Assembly (NCBI GenBank): GCA_039636785.1
Contig: CP144169.1
Coordinates: forward strand, 3,906,001 to 3,970,000
DNA length: 64,000 bases
From: Micrococcaceae bacterium Sec5.7
GTDB taxonomy: Bacteria > Actinomycetota > Actinomycetes > Actinomycetales > Micrococcaceae
Reading direction: 5' to 3'
In this document: positions 25,568 to 34,223 of the stretch, piece after piece
How positions within the stretch are numbered: the first letter of the stretch is position 1
Layout of the letters: each line of letters opens with the position of its first letter
The notes under the pieces: generated by a model
The model's database searches: none
What the model was told of the DNA's origin: nothing
Seen by the model: only the letters and a program-made list of their open reading frames with translations
Position numbers and translations under genes: made by a program

Positions 25568-26332
25568 ATGAACACCGCTCTCAGCCTGGTCAACGTCACG
25601 CTCGAATACCCGGACGGCGACGGCACTCTTAGAGCCTTGGACAGCGTCAACCTCAAGCTCAACGCGGGGGAGTACCTGTCCCTGGTTGGCCCGTCAGGCT
25701 CCGGTAAATCTTCAATGCTGGCTGTCGCGGCCACCCTTGTCCGGCCCACGTCCGGGCTGGTGGTCATCGACGGCCAGGACTCCACTGGCCTGAAGGACTC
25801 CGAACTGACTTCGCTCCGGCGGGACAAGATCGGCATCATCTTCCAGCAGCCCAACCTGCTGCCGTCCCTCACCGCCGTCGAACAGCTGGTGATCAGCGAT
25901 CACTTGCGGGGGAAGCCAGTGAAGGCCGCCCGGAAGCGGGCCGCCGAGCTCCTGGACGTCGTCGGGCTCTCACCGTCACTGCACAAGCGCCCGCACCAGC
26001 TCTCAGGCGGCCAGCGCCAGCGCGTCAACATTGCCCGCGCGCTGATGGGCAGCCCCACGGTGCTGCTCGTGGATGAGCCGACGGCGGCCCTGGACCACCA
26101 GCGCAGCGGCGCTATTGTGCGGCTGCTGCGTCAGGTGACGGACGAATTCAGCGTGGCTACGGTAATGGTCACGCACGACACCGAGTTTGTGCCCCTGACC
26201 GATTCCGTGGCCACCATGCGCGATGGCCGGATGTCACCGGCGCAGCCCGCTGTCTCCGCCGGTCAGCCTGGTTTCCCAGCTAGCGTGGCCCGTCAGAGTA
26301 ACCGCAGCCCGGCGTCCTGGGTGTCGTCGTAG
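25568..26332 (+). CDS. ABC transporter ATP-binding protein (HrtA-like)
   Basis: ATPase partner of the upstream FtsX-like permease, 254 residues. Walker A GPSGSGKSS near residue 43, Q-loop FQQPNLLPSL, signature LSGGQRQRVNIARALMG near 145, Walker B VLLVDEPTAALD and switch His in MVTHDTEF are all present. It belongs to the LolD/MacB/HrtA class, which pairs with FtsX-type permeases to export hydrophobic compounds or lipoproteins. It starts 92 bases after the permease gene. The last 25 residues are low-complexity and may read past the usual family end. Confidence 0.92.
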   Translation: MNTALSLVNVTLEYPDGDGTLRALDSVNLKLNAGEYLSLVGPSGSGKSSMLAVAATLVRPTSGLVVIDGQDSTGLKDSELTSLRRDKIGIIFQQPNLLPSLTAVEQLVISDHLRGKPVKAARKRAAELLDVVGLSPSLHKRPHQLSGGQRQRVNIARALMGSPTVLLVDEPTAALDHQRSGAIVRLLRQVTDEFSVATVMVTHDTEFVPLTDSVATMRDGRMSPAQPAVSAGQPGFPASVARQSNRSPASWVSS

Positions 26333-26531
26333 CTCGAGCGTGCGAAGCGTCTGGGTCAGGACCTTGGGGTGATCACCTGCACAAGACTCCCGTAGCTTGG
26401 AGAACCGCACCTGGCCGTCTGACAGCGCCGTGTTCACGGACATCGCAAAGAACCACGACGCCGTCGTGCTGGCCACGGTTCCCAGCCGGACGGGCGGCGA
26501 CCACGCCGTTGGGGAGCCGGCGACGGCGGCG

Positions 26532-28001
26532 TCAGGCGTCGCTGTTGACCCGCCGCCAGGGCAGCGTGGATTCCGCGGGCCGGAACAGATCAATCCGGAG
26601 CCAGTCAGGTGCCCCGTCAAAGGGGCCGCCATGGGGGTCGTCCATGCCGTGGCGGCGGATGACATCGTAGCCGGGATCCCCAATGTCCCAGACAACACGC
26701 ATCATCAAATATGCCGTCACCAGCATATGAGAGGCCACTGCCAGGACGTAGTAGGGCATGTCGATGTTGTGCTGGGATTCCCCGCCGCTAGTGACCTGCC
26801 CCAGGTACATCCAGATCGCGGCCCAGTGAAGGCCCTCTACGGCCTGCCAGATCAGGAAGTCCCGCCACCGCGGCCGGGCGAGGGCCAAAAGCGGAATCAG
26901 CCAGATGACAAACTGCGGTGAGTACACCTTGTTGGTGAGAATGAACGCCGCCACAATCAGAAAGGCCAGTTGCGCGAGCCGCGGCCGGCGGGCAGCAGTC
27001 AGCGCCACCACTGCGATCAGAACGCAGGCCAGCAGCAACAGATTGAGGGCAAGCGTGTTGATGGCTTCTGCCTCCAGGGGTTTCAGCCCCAGCCGTCCGG
27101 CCACCAGATTGTAGGCAAACCAGGGGGAGCTGTAACCGGCGGGGCGCTCCTCCGTGAACTGGTAGAAGTACTTCCAGCCGGACGGGTTCATGGCAGCGAT
27201 GGGCAGGTTCACCGCAAGCCAGGCGGCCAAGGCACAACCCGCCGTTATCAGAAAGGCCCTGATCCGGCCGGTGCGCAGAGCAAGAAGGAGGATCGCCCCG
27301 AAGATCAGCACCGGGTAGAGCTTGGTTGCGGTCCCCAGGCCGATCATGATCCCTGCCGGGACCGGCCGTTCGCGCGCGAAGAAGTACATCCCCAGCGCCA
27401 ACAGGCCTACGGCCCACATGTCCCAATTGATGACCCCGGCCAGTACGATGCCGGGGGCAAGGGCCACCATGGCTGCGTCCCAGGGCCGGCGGCGGGTCAT
27501 GCGCGCCGTGGCGAGCACCGTGACGATCCAGACCGCAGCAATGAGGGTGGCGTTGACATCGAAGTAGCCCAAAATGCGGGCGTCGGTCACGCCCTTCCCG
27601 GGCACCAGCAGCGCAGTGGCTCCAGCGATGAGGCCCATCAGCACGGGGTATTCGAAGAAGCTGCCCTGGCTGAAGAACGGGAAGGTTCCATCGCCCAGCC
27701 CGCGGTTCCGGAAGAGCTCCGGGAAGTCCGAGTAGCAAGTGGAGTAGAACTGGCCGGGCGTCGCCCAGCCGTTGACCCTGCAGTAGTCCTTGACCAGGAT
27801 TCCGGCAAGGGCGGCCAGCACCGTGAGGATGATCAGGACGCGTTCCACCGTGAAGACTCCGGGGGAGACGATGCCTGGGGCCGAGCGGTGCCCCATAGGA
27901 CCGCCGATCAGCTCGGTGAAGTTCCTGAGCAGAAGGTCGCTCCGGCTCGGAACGACCAGACGCGCTCGTCTGCGGTGCGCCGGCGGCTTTGTCTCCTGCA
28001 T
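26532..28001 (-). CDS. Integral membrane glycosyltransferase (GT87/DUF2029-like)
   Basis: About 489 residues with 10-12 transmembrane helices, resembling polyprenol-phosphate-mannose-dependent mannosyltransferases of actinobacteria. Features are an acidic Asp-containing first loop (CYSDFPELFRNRGLGDGTFPFF), repeated Trp-rich loops (INWDMWAVGLLALGMYFFARERP) and GLGTATKLYPVLIF. Such enzymes add mannose to lipoglycans outside the membrane. ATG at 28001 gives an N-terminus consistent with the family, but no clear ribosome-binding site is seen. A hairpin with a T tract lies 130 bases upstream on the same strand. Confidence 0.8.
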   Translation of the reverse strand: MQETKPPAHRRRARLVVPSRSDLLLRNFTELIGGPMGHRSAPGIVSPGVFTVERVLIILTVLAALAGILVKDYCRVNGWATPGQFYSTCYSDFPELFRNRGLGDGTFPFFSQGSFFEYPVLMGLIAGATALLVPGKGVTDARILGYFDVNATLIAAVWIVTVLATARMTRRRPWDAAMVALAPGIVLAGVINWDMWAVGLLALGMYFFARERPVPAGIMIGLGTATKLYPVLIFGAILLLALRTGRIRAFLITAGCALAAWLAVNLPIAAMNPSGWKYFYQFTEERPAGYSSPWFAYNLVAGRLGLKPLEAEAINTLALNLLLLACVLIAVVALTAARRPRLAQLAFLIVAAFILTNKVYSPQFVIWLIPLLALARPRWRDFLIWQAVEGLHWAAIWMYLGQVTSGGESQHNIDMPYYVLAVASHMLVTAYLMMRVVWDIGDPGYDVIRRHGMDDPHGGPFDGAPDWLRIDLFRPAESTLPWRRVNSDA

Positions 28002-28131
28002 GCACTCGAGCTTACCGGCGCGCTGCACGCCTTCCGTGAAGGACGACGGCGGAGGCAACTTCTTGGGGGAGCCCCCCGTCCGGTCGGGGCGCGCCATGCG
28101 CAACAAACCGACGCATCCGCCGTTAAAAGGG

Positions 28132-28159
28132 GGAGCCCACGCGTCGCCACGTGGGCTCC
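28132..28159 (-). terminator. Intrinsic terminator or attenuator before the membrane glycosyltransferase
   Basis: A perfect ten-base stem, GGAGCCCACG paired with CGTGGGCTCC, with an eight-base loop. On the minus strand it is followed by CCCTTTTAA. It lies downstream of the 47-residue small gene and upstream of the glycosyltransferase. It overlaps a short frame with a very strong ribosome-binding site (AAGGAGGA, ATG at 28186), so an attenuator role is possible. Confidence 0.65.
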
Positions 28160-28253
28160 TTGCGGAACAGTTCCGATGTGAGCCATCAGATCCTCCTTGG
28201 ATGAGCATGTTCCGTTCTTCCGGCTGGGAAGTCTGGAACGAAGGACTGAGTGC

Positions 28254-28397
28254 TTAGCGGATGCCGCCCATCTGCTGGTGCATCTGGACGTAGACGTCGT
28301 CACGGCCCTGGTCCAGCAGCCGGCCGTTGAACTCACGCCGGTCATTCCGGCCGGGCTCCGGGCTGGAGAACAGTAGTCCCTGCAGCTTCTTGATCAT
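28254..28397 (-). CDS. Small protein, 47 residues, strong ribosome-binding site
   Basis: A short reading frame beginning MIKKLQGLLFSSPEPG and ending QMHQQMGGIR, preceded by AAGGGAGG seven bases before the ATG. A longer form of 72 residues from a GTG at 28472, with its own AAAGGA, is possible in the same frame. The protein is polar and charged with no signal peptide, membrane segment or known domain. It lies in an AT-richer intergenic island on the same strand as another short frame (28801-28896) and is followed by a terminator-like hairpin. Confidence 0.5.
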   Translation of the reverse strand: MIKKLQGLLFSSPEPGRNDRREFNGRLLDQGRDDVYVQMHQQMGGIR

Positions 28398-28800
28398 GTT
28401 GGTTACCTCCCTTCGGTGCCTGGTTGATGGGTTGGCTGGCTCGGAACGGGCGGCGGTACTTGCAGTGGTCACGATGGATCCTTTGATTGGTACTGAAATG
28501 GAAACGGAATTGGGCATGACAATTAAGGCCATTTGAATTCATGAGAAAACAGCCTGAAATTGGCAAAGAAATGCCCGGTACTTATAAATGAATTTCGCAA
28601 AGGCGAAAGATGGCCCCTGAAAGCAGTAGCGCCGCAACCCCAACAAGAAGCTGGGTTCCGAACTATGGGGTGGTGCGCAACCGCGTGGTTCCGCTGAACA
28701 GACTGCTGTCGAGAGGGATCTCCCAACAGAAGGGGGATCAGTAACTTTCTATCGCTCCACCTGCGCCGCGGTATTCAGCAGCGGCCAGGAGCAAAAGAGT
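28398..28800. other. AT-rich intergenic stretch between two short peptide genes
   Basis: About 400 bases without a convincing gene. Base composition is clearly more AT-rich than the flanks (for example around 28,480-28,610). Candidate promoter-like sequence for the minus strand includes TTTATAAGT near 28,585. No repeat of note was seen. Confidence 0.4.
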
Positions 28801-28896
28801 CTAGGAGACAGTCAGTCCGTGCTTTGGGCGCGGGACAGCAACAGGGGCCGGGGACGCAGTGATGGTCATCTTCCATCCGCTAGTCAAAGTAATCAT
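28801..28896 (-). CDS. Very short peptide gene, 31 residues
   Basis: The frame reads MITLTSGWKMTITASPAPVA and ends in a Pro/Lys-rich tail before TAG. AAAGGAGG stands eight bases before the ATG, the full anti-Shine-Dalgarno complement. It has no Cys and no modification enzyme beside it, so it is not an evident lanthipeptide or lasso precursor. It sits alone in AT-rich DNA upstream of the 47-residue gene on the same strand. Function unknown; the call rests on the ribosome-binding site and position. Confidence 0.42.
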   Translation of the reverse strand: MITLTSGWKMTITASPAPVAVPRPKHGLTVS

Positions 28897-29064
28897 TTTC
28901 CCAACCTCCTTTTCTGTTCTGCCGCTGCACCAGCTGACTGGCCGGACAACGTGCGCCGTGACCCTGGCAAGACGCTCTGGGGTCATAAATAAAATTACAC
29001 TATGAATGAACGAGTTGACCACTCAATTCACAAAGATTTCCAAAGAAACTTTATAGAGCTTTCT

Positions 29065-29649
29065 TTATAGGCCCCAGCGGACAATGGCCGGAGTCTTTTT
29101 GTCCCACCCGAGAGTACAGACCTTCGCCGTTCCGAGCACAAAGTGGCGGCCCTCTTCTGGTGCAAGCTCCAGCCAGCGCGCAGTGAGGATCCGGGAGAAA
29201 TGTCCGTGGGCCACCACCAGCACGTTGTCCAGCCCTGACTCCAGCACCCGGGCCACAATCTTGTCCGCACGGGCAGCGACGTCGTTCAGGGCTTCCCCGT
29301 TGGGCACACCGTGCGTCCAGATCAGGTAGTCAGGGTTGTCCTTCCGGATGAGGTCCGAGCTGATGCCTTCATAGTCCCCGTAGTTCCATTCGACTGCCAG
29401 CGGCTCGTGTTCGGCGTCGGGGAATCCCGCCAGCTCCGCCGTCCTGCGGGCCCGGCGCAGCGGCGATGTGAGCACCAGATCAAAGTCCACCCCGTCCAGG
29501 ACTTTGCGCGCCTCGACGGACTGCTGCTCGCCTTCCACCGTCAGCGGGAGATCGGTGAGGCCGGTGTATTGCCCGCTCTTGGACCACTCGGTTTCACCGT
29601 GGCGGAGGATCCAGAGCTGGGGACGGGCGTTCGTGACTGGTGCGTTCAC
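29065..29649 (-). CDS. Histidine phosphatase family protein (phosphoglycerate-mutase-like)
   Basis: A 194-residue soluble phosphatase of the histidine phosphatase superfamily. The RHG motif with the phospho-acceptor His is LRHGETEWSKSGQYTG near residue 15. LTSPLRRARRTAELAG and the second catalytic His in VVAHGHFSRIL are present. The substrate could be a sugar phosphate or another small phosphate ester. The GTG start abuts the stop of the CCA-adding enzyme gene, so the two form an operon. Downstream, an AT-rich AAAGAAA/TTTCTTT inverted repeat may end transcription. Confidence 0.9.
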   Translation of the reverse strand: MNAPVTNARPQLWILRHGETEWSKSGQYTGLTDLPLTVEGEQQSVEARKVLDGVDFDLVLTSPLRRARRTAELAGFPDAEHEPLAVEWNYGDYEGISSDLIRKDNPDYLIWTHGVPNGEALNDVAARADKIVARVLESGLDNVLVVAHGHFSRILTARWLELAPEEGRHFVLGTAKVCTLGWDKKTPAIVRWGL

Positions 29650-31170
29650 TTAGGACTCCTGATTTGCTGAAGGCTGGGTACGGGAAAGTTCGACGTCGGC
29701 AGGAGACTTTGCAGCCTCCGGAACCGGCGGCGCGGATTCGGGCTGTTGTCCCCACCAATCGTGCAGCCTGGATTCGGCCACGGCAGGGTCCAGCGGGCCG
29801 TGTTCCATGCGCTCTTCGAGCAGGAACTTGTAGGCACGCCCAACAACCGGTCCTGGTTTGAGCCCAAGCAGAGCCATGATCTGTGCGCCGTCCAGGTCTG
29901 GACGGACAGCTTCCAGGGACTCCTGTTCGCGCAGGGCCACAATCCGGGTCTCAAGGTCGTCGTACGCAAAGGAAAGCCGCTCCGCCTTGCGCTGGTTGCG
30001 GGTGGTGACGTCGGAACGTGTCAGCCGGTGCAGGCGTTCCAGCAAGGGGCCGGCGTCGGTGACATAGCGGCGGACAGCCGAATCGCTCCAGCCCGCCTCG
30101 CCGTAGCCGTAGAAGCGCATGTGCAGTTCCACCAGGCGGGCAACTGCCTTGATGGTGTCGTTATCGAAGCGGAGTGTCTTCATCCGCTTGGCGGTCAGTT
30201 TGGAGCCCACCATGTCGTGGTGCCGGAAGCTCACCGCGCCGCCCGGTTCAAAACGGCGCGTAGCCGGCTTGCCGACGTCGTGCATCAACGCGGCGAACCG
30301 CAGCACAAAATCGGGGCCCGGCACCGGGCCGTCCGCCGGAGATTCCAGAGACACAGCCTGCTCCAGCACCTGCAGCGAGTGCTGGTAAACGTCCTTATGG
30401 CGATGGTGTTCGTCCGATTCCAGGCGGAGCGCGGACACTTCCGGCAGCACAAACTCGGCCAGGCCGGTGTCCACCAGCAGGTCCACGCCCGCGCGGGGGT
30501 GGGTGCCACAGATCAGCTTGACCAGTTCCTCGCGCACGCGCTCGGAGGAAATAATGGTGATCCGCTCGGCCATCCGGGTCATGGCAAGCCGCACGTCATC
30601 ATGGACGGAAACGCCCAGCTGGGACGCGAACCGGGCGGCACGCATCATGCGCAGCGGATCGTCAGAGAAGGATGATTCCGGAGCACCCGGGGTGGCCAGT
30701 ACGGACGCATGCAGATCGCGGACGCCGCCGAACGGGTCAACAAGCTCCAGCGACGGCAGCCGCAGCGCCATGGCGTTGATGGTGAAGTCACGGCGCAGCA
30801 GGTCGTCCGTAAGGGAGGACCCGAAAGCCACCACAGGCTTGCGGGACTCGGGATCGTAGGCCTCGGCGCGGTACGTGGTGATCTCGATCTGGAAGCCGAA
30901 CTTGCGCATGCCGATGGTTCCGAAGGCGCGGCCGATCTCCCAGTAGTTGTCCGCCCACTTTCTGATCAGGGCAACCGTCTGGTCCGGTGTGGCGTCAGTG
31001 GTGAAGTCCAGGTCAGGGGAGGTGCGTCCCAGGAACAGGTCACGGACCGGACCGCCCACCAGCGACAGTTCATGGCCGGCCTCAACAAAGCGCTGCCCGA
31101 GCTCCAGGACCACCGGGTCCACCTGGAAATCGACGGTGTGGAGATCTGTCTTGTGATGTGCGTGCGCCAT
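29650..31170 (-). CDS. cca: CCA tRNA nucleotidyltransferase
   Basis: Adds or repairs the 3' CCA end of tRNAs; 506 residues. The class II nucleotidyltransferase core shows LVGGPVRDLFLGRTSPDLDF (residues 38-57) with the metal-binding DxD, then RRDFTINAMAL and RMMRAARFASQLG. An HD domain (FAALMHDVGKPATR, HHDMVGSKLTAKRM) follows, as in the actinobacterial PcnA-like form. The neighbour on the divergent side is a Nudix gene, matching the Mycobacterium pcnA-mutT4-mviN order. The C-terminal tail of about 30 residues is low-complexity. Confidence 0.95.
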   Translation of the reverse strand: MAHAHHKTDLHTVDFQVDPVVLELGQRFVEAGHELSLVGGPVRDLFLGRTSPDLDFTTDATPDQTVALIRKWADNYWEIGRAFGTIGMRKFGFQIEITTYRAEAYDPESRKPVVAFGSSLTDDLLRRDFTINAMALRLPSLELVDPFGGVRDLHASVLATPGAPESSFSDDPLRMMRAARFASQLGVSVHDDVRLAMTRMAERITIISSERVREELVKLICGTHPRAGVDLLVDTGLAEFVLPEVSALRLESDEHHRHKDVYQHSLQVLEQAVSLESPADGPVPGPDFVLRFAALMHDVGKPATRRFEPGGAVSFRHHDMVGSKLTAKRMKTLRFDNDTIKAVARLVELHMRFYGYGEAGWSDSAVRRYVTDAGPLLERLHRLTRSDVTTRNQRKAERLSFAYDDLETRIVALREQESLEAVRPDLDGAQIMALLGLKPGPVVGRAYKFLLEERMEHGPLDPAVAESRLHDWWGQQPESAPPVPEAAKSPADVELSRTQPSANQES

Positions 31171-31329
31171 AGTTGCTTAAGCTTGTCAGAAAATGCTCCC
31201 CAACCACACCAAAACGGCCCGATCCCGGCACGATTGCGCCGTGATCCTGGCAAAGTGCGTCACACGCCGTCCACCCGGCAGTCATGTTCCGGTCATTACC
31301 ACGGGGCAAGAGTAGCTAGAGTGGACTTC

Positions 31330-31878
31330 ATGGCCCATCCCGTACCGAGCGCTCCCGGCAGGAGGACAAACGCACCGTTGCCGTCGGCAATCGGTAGCCA
31401 TGTCGCGCCCGCCCAGCATTCGGCTCCGGCGTCCCTGCCCACGGTCGAGGAAATCTCCGCCGGCGGCGTCGTGGTGGACACATCCAGCGACGAACTGAAG
31501 GTTGCCATTATCGCCCGCCTTAATAGGGGCGGACGTCTGGAGTGGTGCCTGCCGAAGGGCCACCCGGAAGGCAAAGAGAACAACGAGGAAGCGGCTGTCC
31601 GCGAAATCGCTGAGGAAACCGGTATTGACGGCCTCATCCTGGCGCCGCTGGGCAGCATCGACTACTGGTTTACGGTCAGCGGACACCGCGTGCACAAGAC
31701 CGTGCACCACTATCTCCTGAGGGCCACCGGCGGTGAGCTGACCATCGAGAACGATCCCGATCAGGAGGCCGTGGACGTGGCCTGGGTGCCCATCCACGAG
31801 CTGGCCCGGAAGCTGTCCTTCCCCAATGAGCGCCGCATCGCGGATCTGGCCAGGGAAGTCCTGCCCGAACACCTCTGA
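31330..31878 (+). CDS. Nudix hydrolase (MutT4-like)
   Basis: A 182-residue pyrophosphohydrolase. The Nudix box GHPEGKENNEEAAVREIAEE followed by TGI is complete (near residues 77-99) and preceded by LEWCLPK. The N-terminal 40 residues are a variable Pro/Ala-rich lead. In actinobacteria this gene sits between the CCA enzyme and murJ, where it is called MutT4; nucleotide clean-up is assumed, but the true substrate is unknown. The ATG at 31330 has only a weak ribosome-binding site. It leads the block towards murJ, 61 bases downstream. Confidence 0.9.
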   Translation: MAHPVPSAPGRRTNAPLPSAIGSHVAPAQHSAPASLPTVEEISAGGVVVDTSSDELKVAIIARLNRGGRLEWCLPKGHPEGKENNEEAAVREIAEETGIDGLILAPLGSIDYWFTVSGHRVHKTVHHYLLRATGGELTIENDPDQEAVDVAWVPIHELARKLSFPNERRIADLAREVLPEHL

Positions 31879-31939
31879 GACGCGTGTAACTCATTCCATG
31901 GCCTGCGGATCACACCATTAACCGCGCCCGGGTGAGACG

Positions 31940-34051
31940 ATGAAGTCAATGTCAGCAACCAACTCTCCTCCTGAAAAGTCAGCGAAGCCAGGCCCAAGCG
32001 GCCCAAGCGGCCCAGCCGGCTCAGCCGGCTCAGGAGCAGCCCGGCCCGGAGAAACGCGTTCCAGCGCCATCATGGCCGCCGGAACCCTGGTTTCACGTTT
32101 CCTGGGCTTCGGCAAGACTTGGATGCTGGGCCAGGCCCTCGGCCTGGGCTCCACCGTCAACGACACGTTCATCAATGCCAACAACCTGCCCAACCTGATC
32201 TTCCTGCTGGTGGCAGGCGGTGTCTTCAACGCCGTCCTGGTTCCCCAGATCATCAAGGCCAGCAAGGCGCCGGACAGGGGAGCGGACTACATCAGCAGGC
32301 TGCTGACGCTGGCCATCGTCGTGCTGCTGACGCTGACCTTGCTGGTGACCCTGCTGGCACCGTGGGTCATTGAACTGACCACGCAGGGCTACTCGCCGCA
32401 GCAGAAGTCACTGGCCGTCTCCTTCGCGTTCTGGTGCCTCCCGCAGATCTTCTTCTACGGCCTATATGCCCTGCTGACCCAGGTCCTGAACGCCAACGGC
32501 GCCTTCGGCCCGGCCATGTGGGCGCCGATCATGAACAACATCGTCGCCATCGCCGGGCTCGGCATGTTCATCGGCATCATGGGCGCCAACGTCGACAACC
32601 CCCACACGCTCGATAACTGGGGTTCCTTCCAGACCTTCCTCGTGGCCGGGTTCTCGACCATCGGCGTCATCGCCCAGACCGCCATCCTCCTGATCCCGGT
32701 GTTCCGGCTCCGGCTGGGCATCCGGCCGCGCTTCGGCTGGCGCGGCGTGGGGCTGGGCCAGGCGGCGAGGCTGAGCGTCTGGACGCTGGCTACCGCCGCC
32801 GTCGGGCAGCTCGCGTTCCTGTACGTCATGCGCATCGCCACCATCCCGGGCGCCGAACGCCTCCGCCTGGAACACGCCGGTGACCCCGCGGCGGACACGC
32901 TGCCCGGTAACGCCGTCTTGGAAGTCGCCAGCCAGCTGTACCTGCTGCCGCACTCCATCATTGCCCTGTCGCTGGCCACGGTGCTGTTCAACCGGATGAC
33001 CCGGGCGTCCCAGGACGGGAACCATAACGAACTGCGGAATGCGCTTTCGCACGGACTGAGGACCATGGCGGTGGCCACCGTCTTCGGGGCGCTAGCACTG
33101 TTCGCATTGGCCGGTCCGCTGGGCATGTTCTTCTCCGGCGGAGAAAAACAGGACGGCGTCATGCTGGCCCAGACACTGACGATCCTTGCCCTCAGCACGC
33201 CCTTCATGAGCGCCAACTTCATGATGTCGCGGGTGTTCTACGCCAACGAGGATGCACGGACGCCGTTCTACATCCAGCTCGTCCTGGCCCTGGTCAACGT
33301 GGTGGCTGCGTTCTCCATCCAGTTCCTCCCGTTCGCGCAGATCATTTTCGCCATCGCCACCCTATATACGGCCGGGAACATCCTGTCCGTGGTGGTCAGT
33401 GTCTTCTTCCTGCGCCGCCTGCTGGGGCACCTTGACGGCCCCCGCATCGCCAACTCCTATATCCGGATGGGTTACGCGGCCCTTGGCTCGGCCGTGGCCG
33501 GCGCGGCGGCCCTGTGGATGCTGGGCAGCTACAACCCGGATGGCTTCGCCTGGAGCAGCCGGCCGGCCGCCCTGGTGACTGTCGCCGTCGTCGGGCCCGC
33601 CATGCTGGCGGTTTACCTCTTCCTCCTGAAGACTTTCCGTGTCACGGAGCTGCGGGATCTGTTGCGCCCGCTGCTCGGACGGCTGGGGCGGGGCCCCGCC
33701 GCTGCAGACGATTCCGCTGAGGCACCGGGTCACGCCGCCAGCTCACCGGAGAGTGAACGCCCGACGCCGGAACGCGCCACGGTCTCGGTGGACACCGGCC
33801 TGATCCCCAGGATTTCAGGCGAGTTCGACGCCACATCGTTCCGTGCCGGACCGGCACCGGAACCCCGCCCGGGCCACAACGCGTCCACATCGCCCGGCCC
33901 CGAGGGCGGCTACCTGCCGTCCGAGGACCGTGCCAACACTGCCCGCGGCAGCCTGGTGCGGGAGGAGATTCCGTTGCCTGGCCGCAGAACCTTCCAGGGC
34001 ACCGCGGGCCACAACCCGTACTTCAGGCTCCGTCGCTCGAAGAAAAAGTGA
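31940..34051 (+). CDS. murJ: Lipid II flippase MurJ
   Basis: Moves lipid II across the membrane for peptidoglycan synthesis. The 703-residue protein has a MATE-like core of about 14 helices starting SSAIMAAGTLVSRFLGFGKTWMLGQALG, with the typical ANNLPNLIFLLVAGGVFNAVLVPQI. A hydrophilic C-terminal tail of about 140 residues, rich in Pro, Ser and Arg, follows from about residue 560. In Mycobacterium the tail of the homologue carries a pseudokinase and an outer domain; here these are in the next gene. An alternative ATG lies three codons downstream. Confidence 0.95.
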   Translation: MKSMSATNSPPEKSAKPGPSGPSGPAGSAGSGAARPGETRSSAIMAAGTLVSRFLGFGKTWMLGQALGLGSTVNDTFINANNLPNLIFLLVAGGVFNAVLVPQIIKASKAPDRGADYISRLLTLAIVVLLTLTLLVTLLAPWVIELTTQGYSPQQKSLAVSFAFWCLPQIFFYGLYALLTQVLNANGAFGPAMWAPIMNNIVAIAGLGMFIGIMGANVDNPHTLDNWGSFQTFLVAGFSTIGVIAQTAILLIPVFRLRLGIRPRFGWRGVGLGQAARLSVWTLATAAVGQLAFLYVMRIATIPGAERLRLEHAGDPAADTLPGNAVLEVASQLYLLPHSIIALSLATVLFNRMTRASQDGNHNELRNALSHGLRTMAVATVFGALALFALAGPLGMFFSGGEKQDGVMLAQTLTILALSTPFMSANFMMSRVFYANEDARTPFYIQLVLALVNVVAAFSIQFLPFAQIIFAIATLYTAGNILSVVVSVFFLRRLLGHLDGPRIANSYIRMGYAALGSAVAGAAALWMLGSYNPDGFAWSSRPAALVTVAVVGPAMLAVYLFLLKTFRVTELRDLLRPLLGRLGRGPAAADDSAEAPGHAASSPESERPTPERATVSVDTGLIPRISGEFDATSFRAGPAPEPRPGHNASTSPGPEGGYLPSEDRANTARGSLVREEIPLPGRRTFQGTAGHNPYFRLRRSKKK

Positions 34052-34223
34052 TTTCGGCCCGGTTTCAGAGTGCCGGGCTCACACGGCCGTTGCACACCAT
34101 CGGCTAGGATCGAAAATGAACAAGGGTAGTTGCAGGCCAGGGGTCGGCCGGTTCGCCGGAGGACTGCTGACCGGCGATGGCATCATCTACGCCGGCAATT
34201 CCCGGACAGTCTAGGAGGAACAC

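Noticed and set aside
28801..28896. Lanthipeptide or lasso-peptide precursor
   Set aside because: No Cys, no leader/core pattern, and no modification, protease or transporter gene close by.
30709..31329. Upstream extension of the Nudix frame to 389 residues
   Set aside because: The extension is antisense to the CCA-adding enzyme; family length and the ATG at 31330 fit a 182-residue protein.
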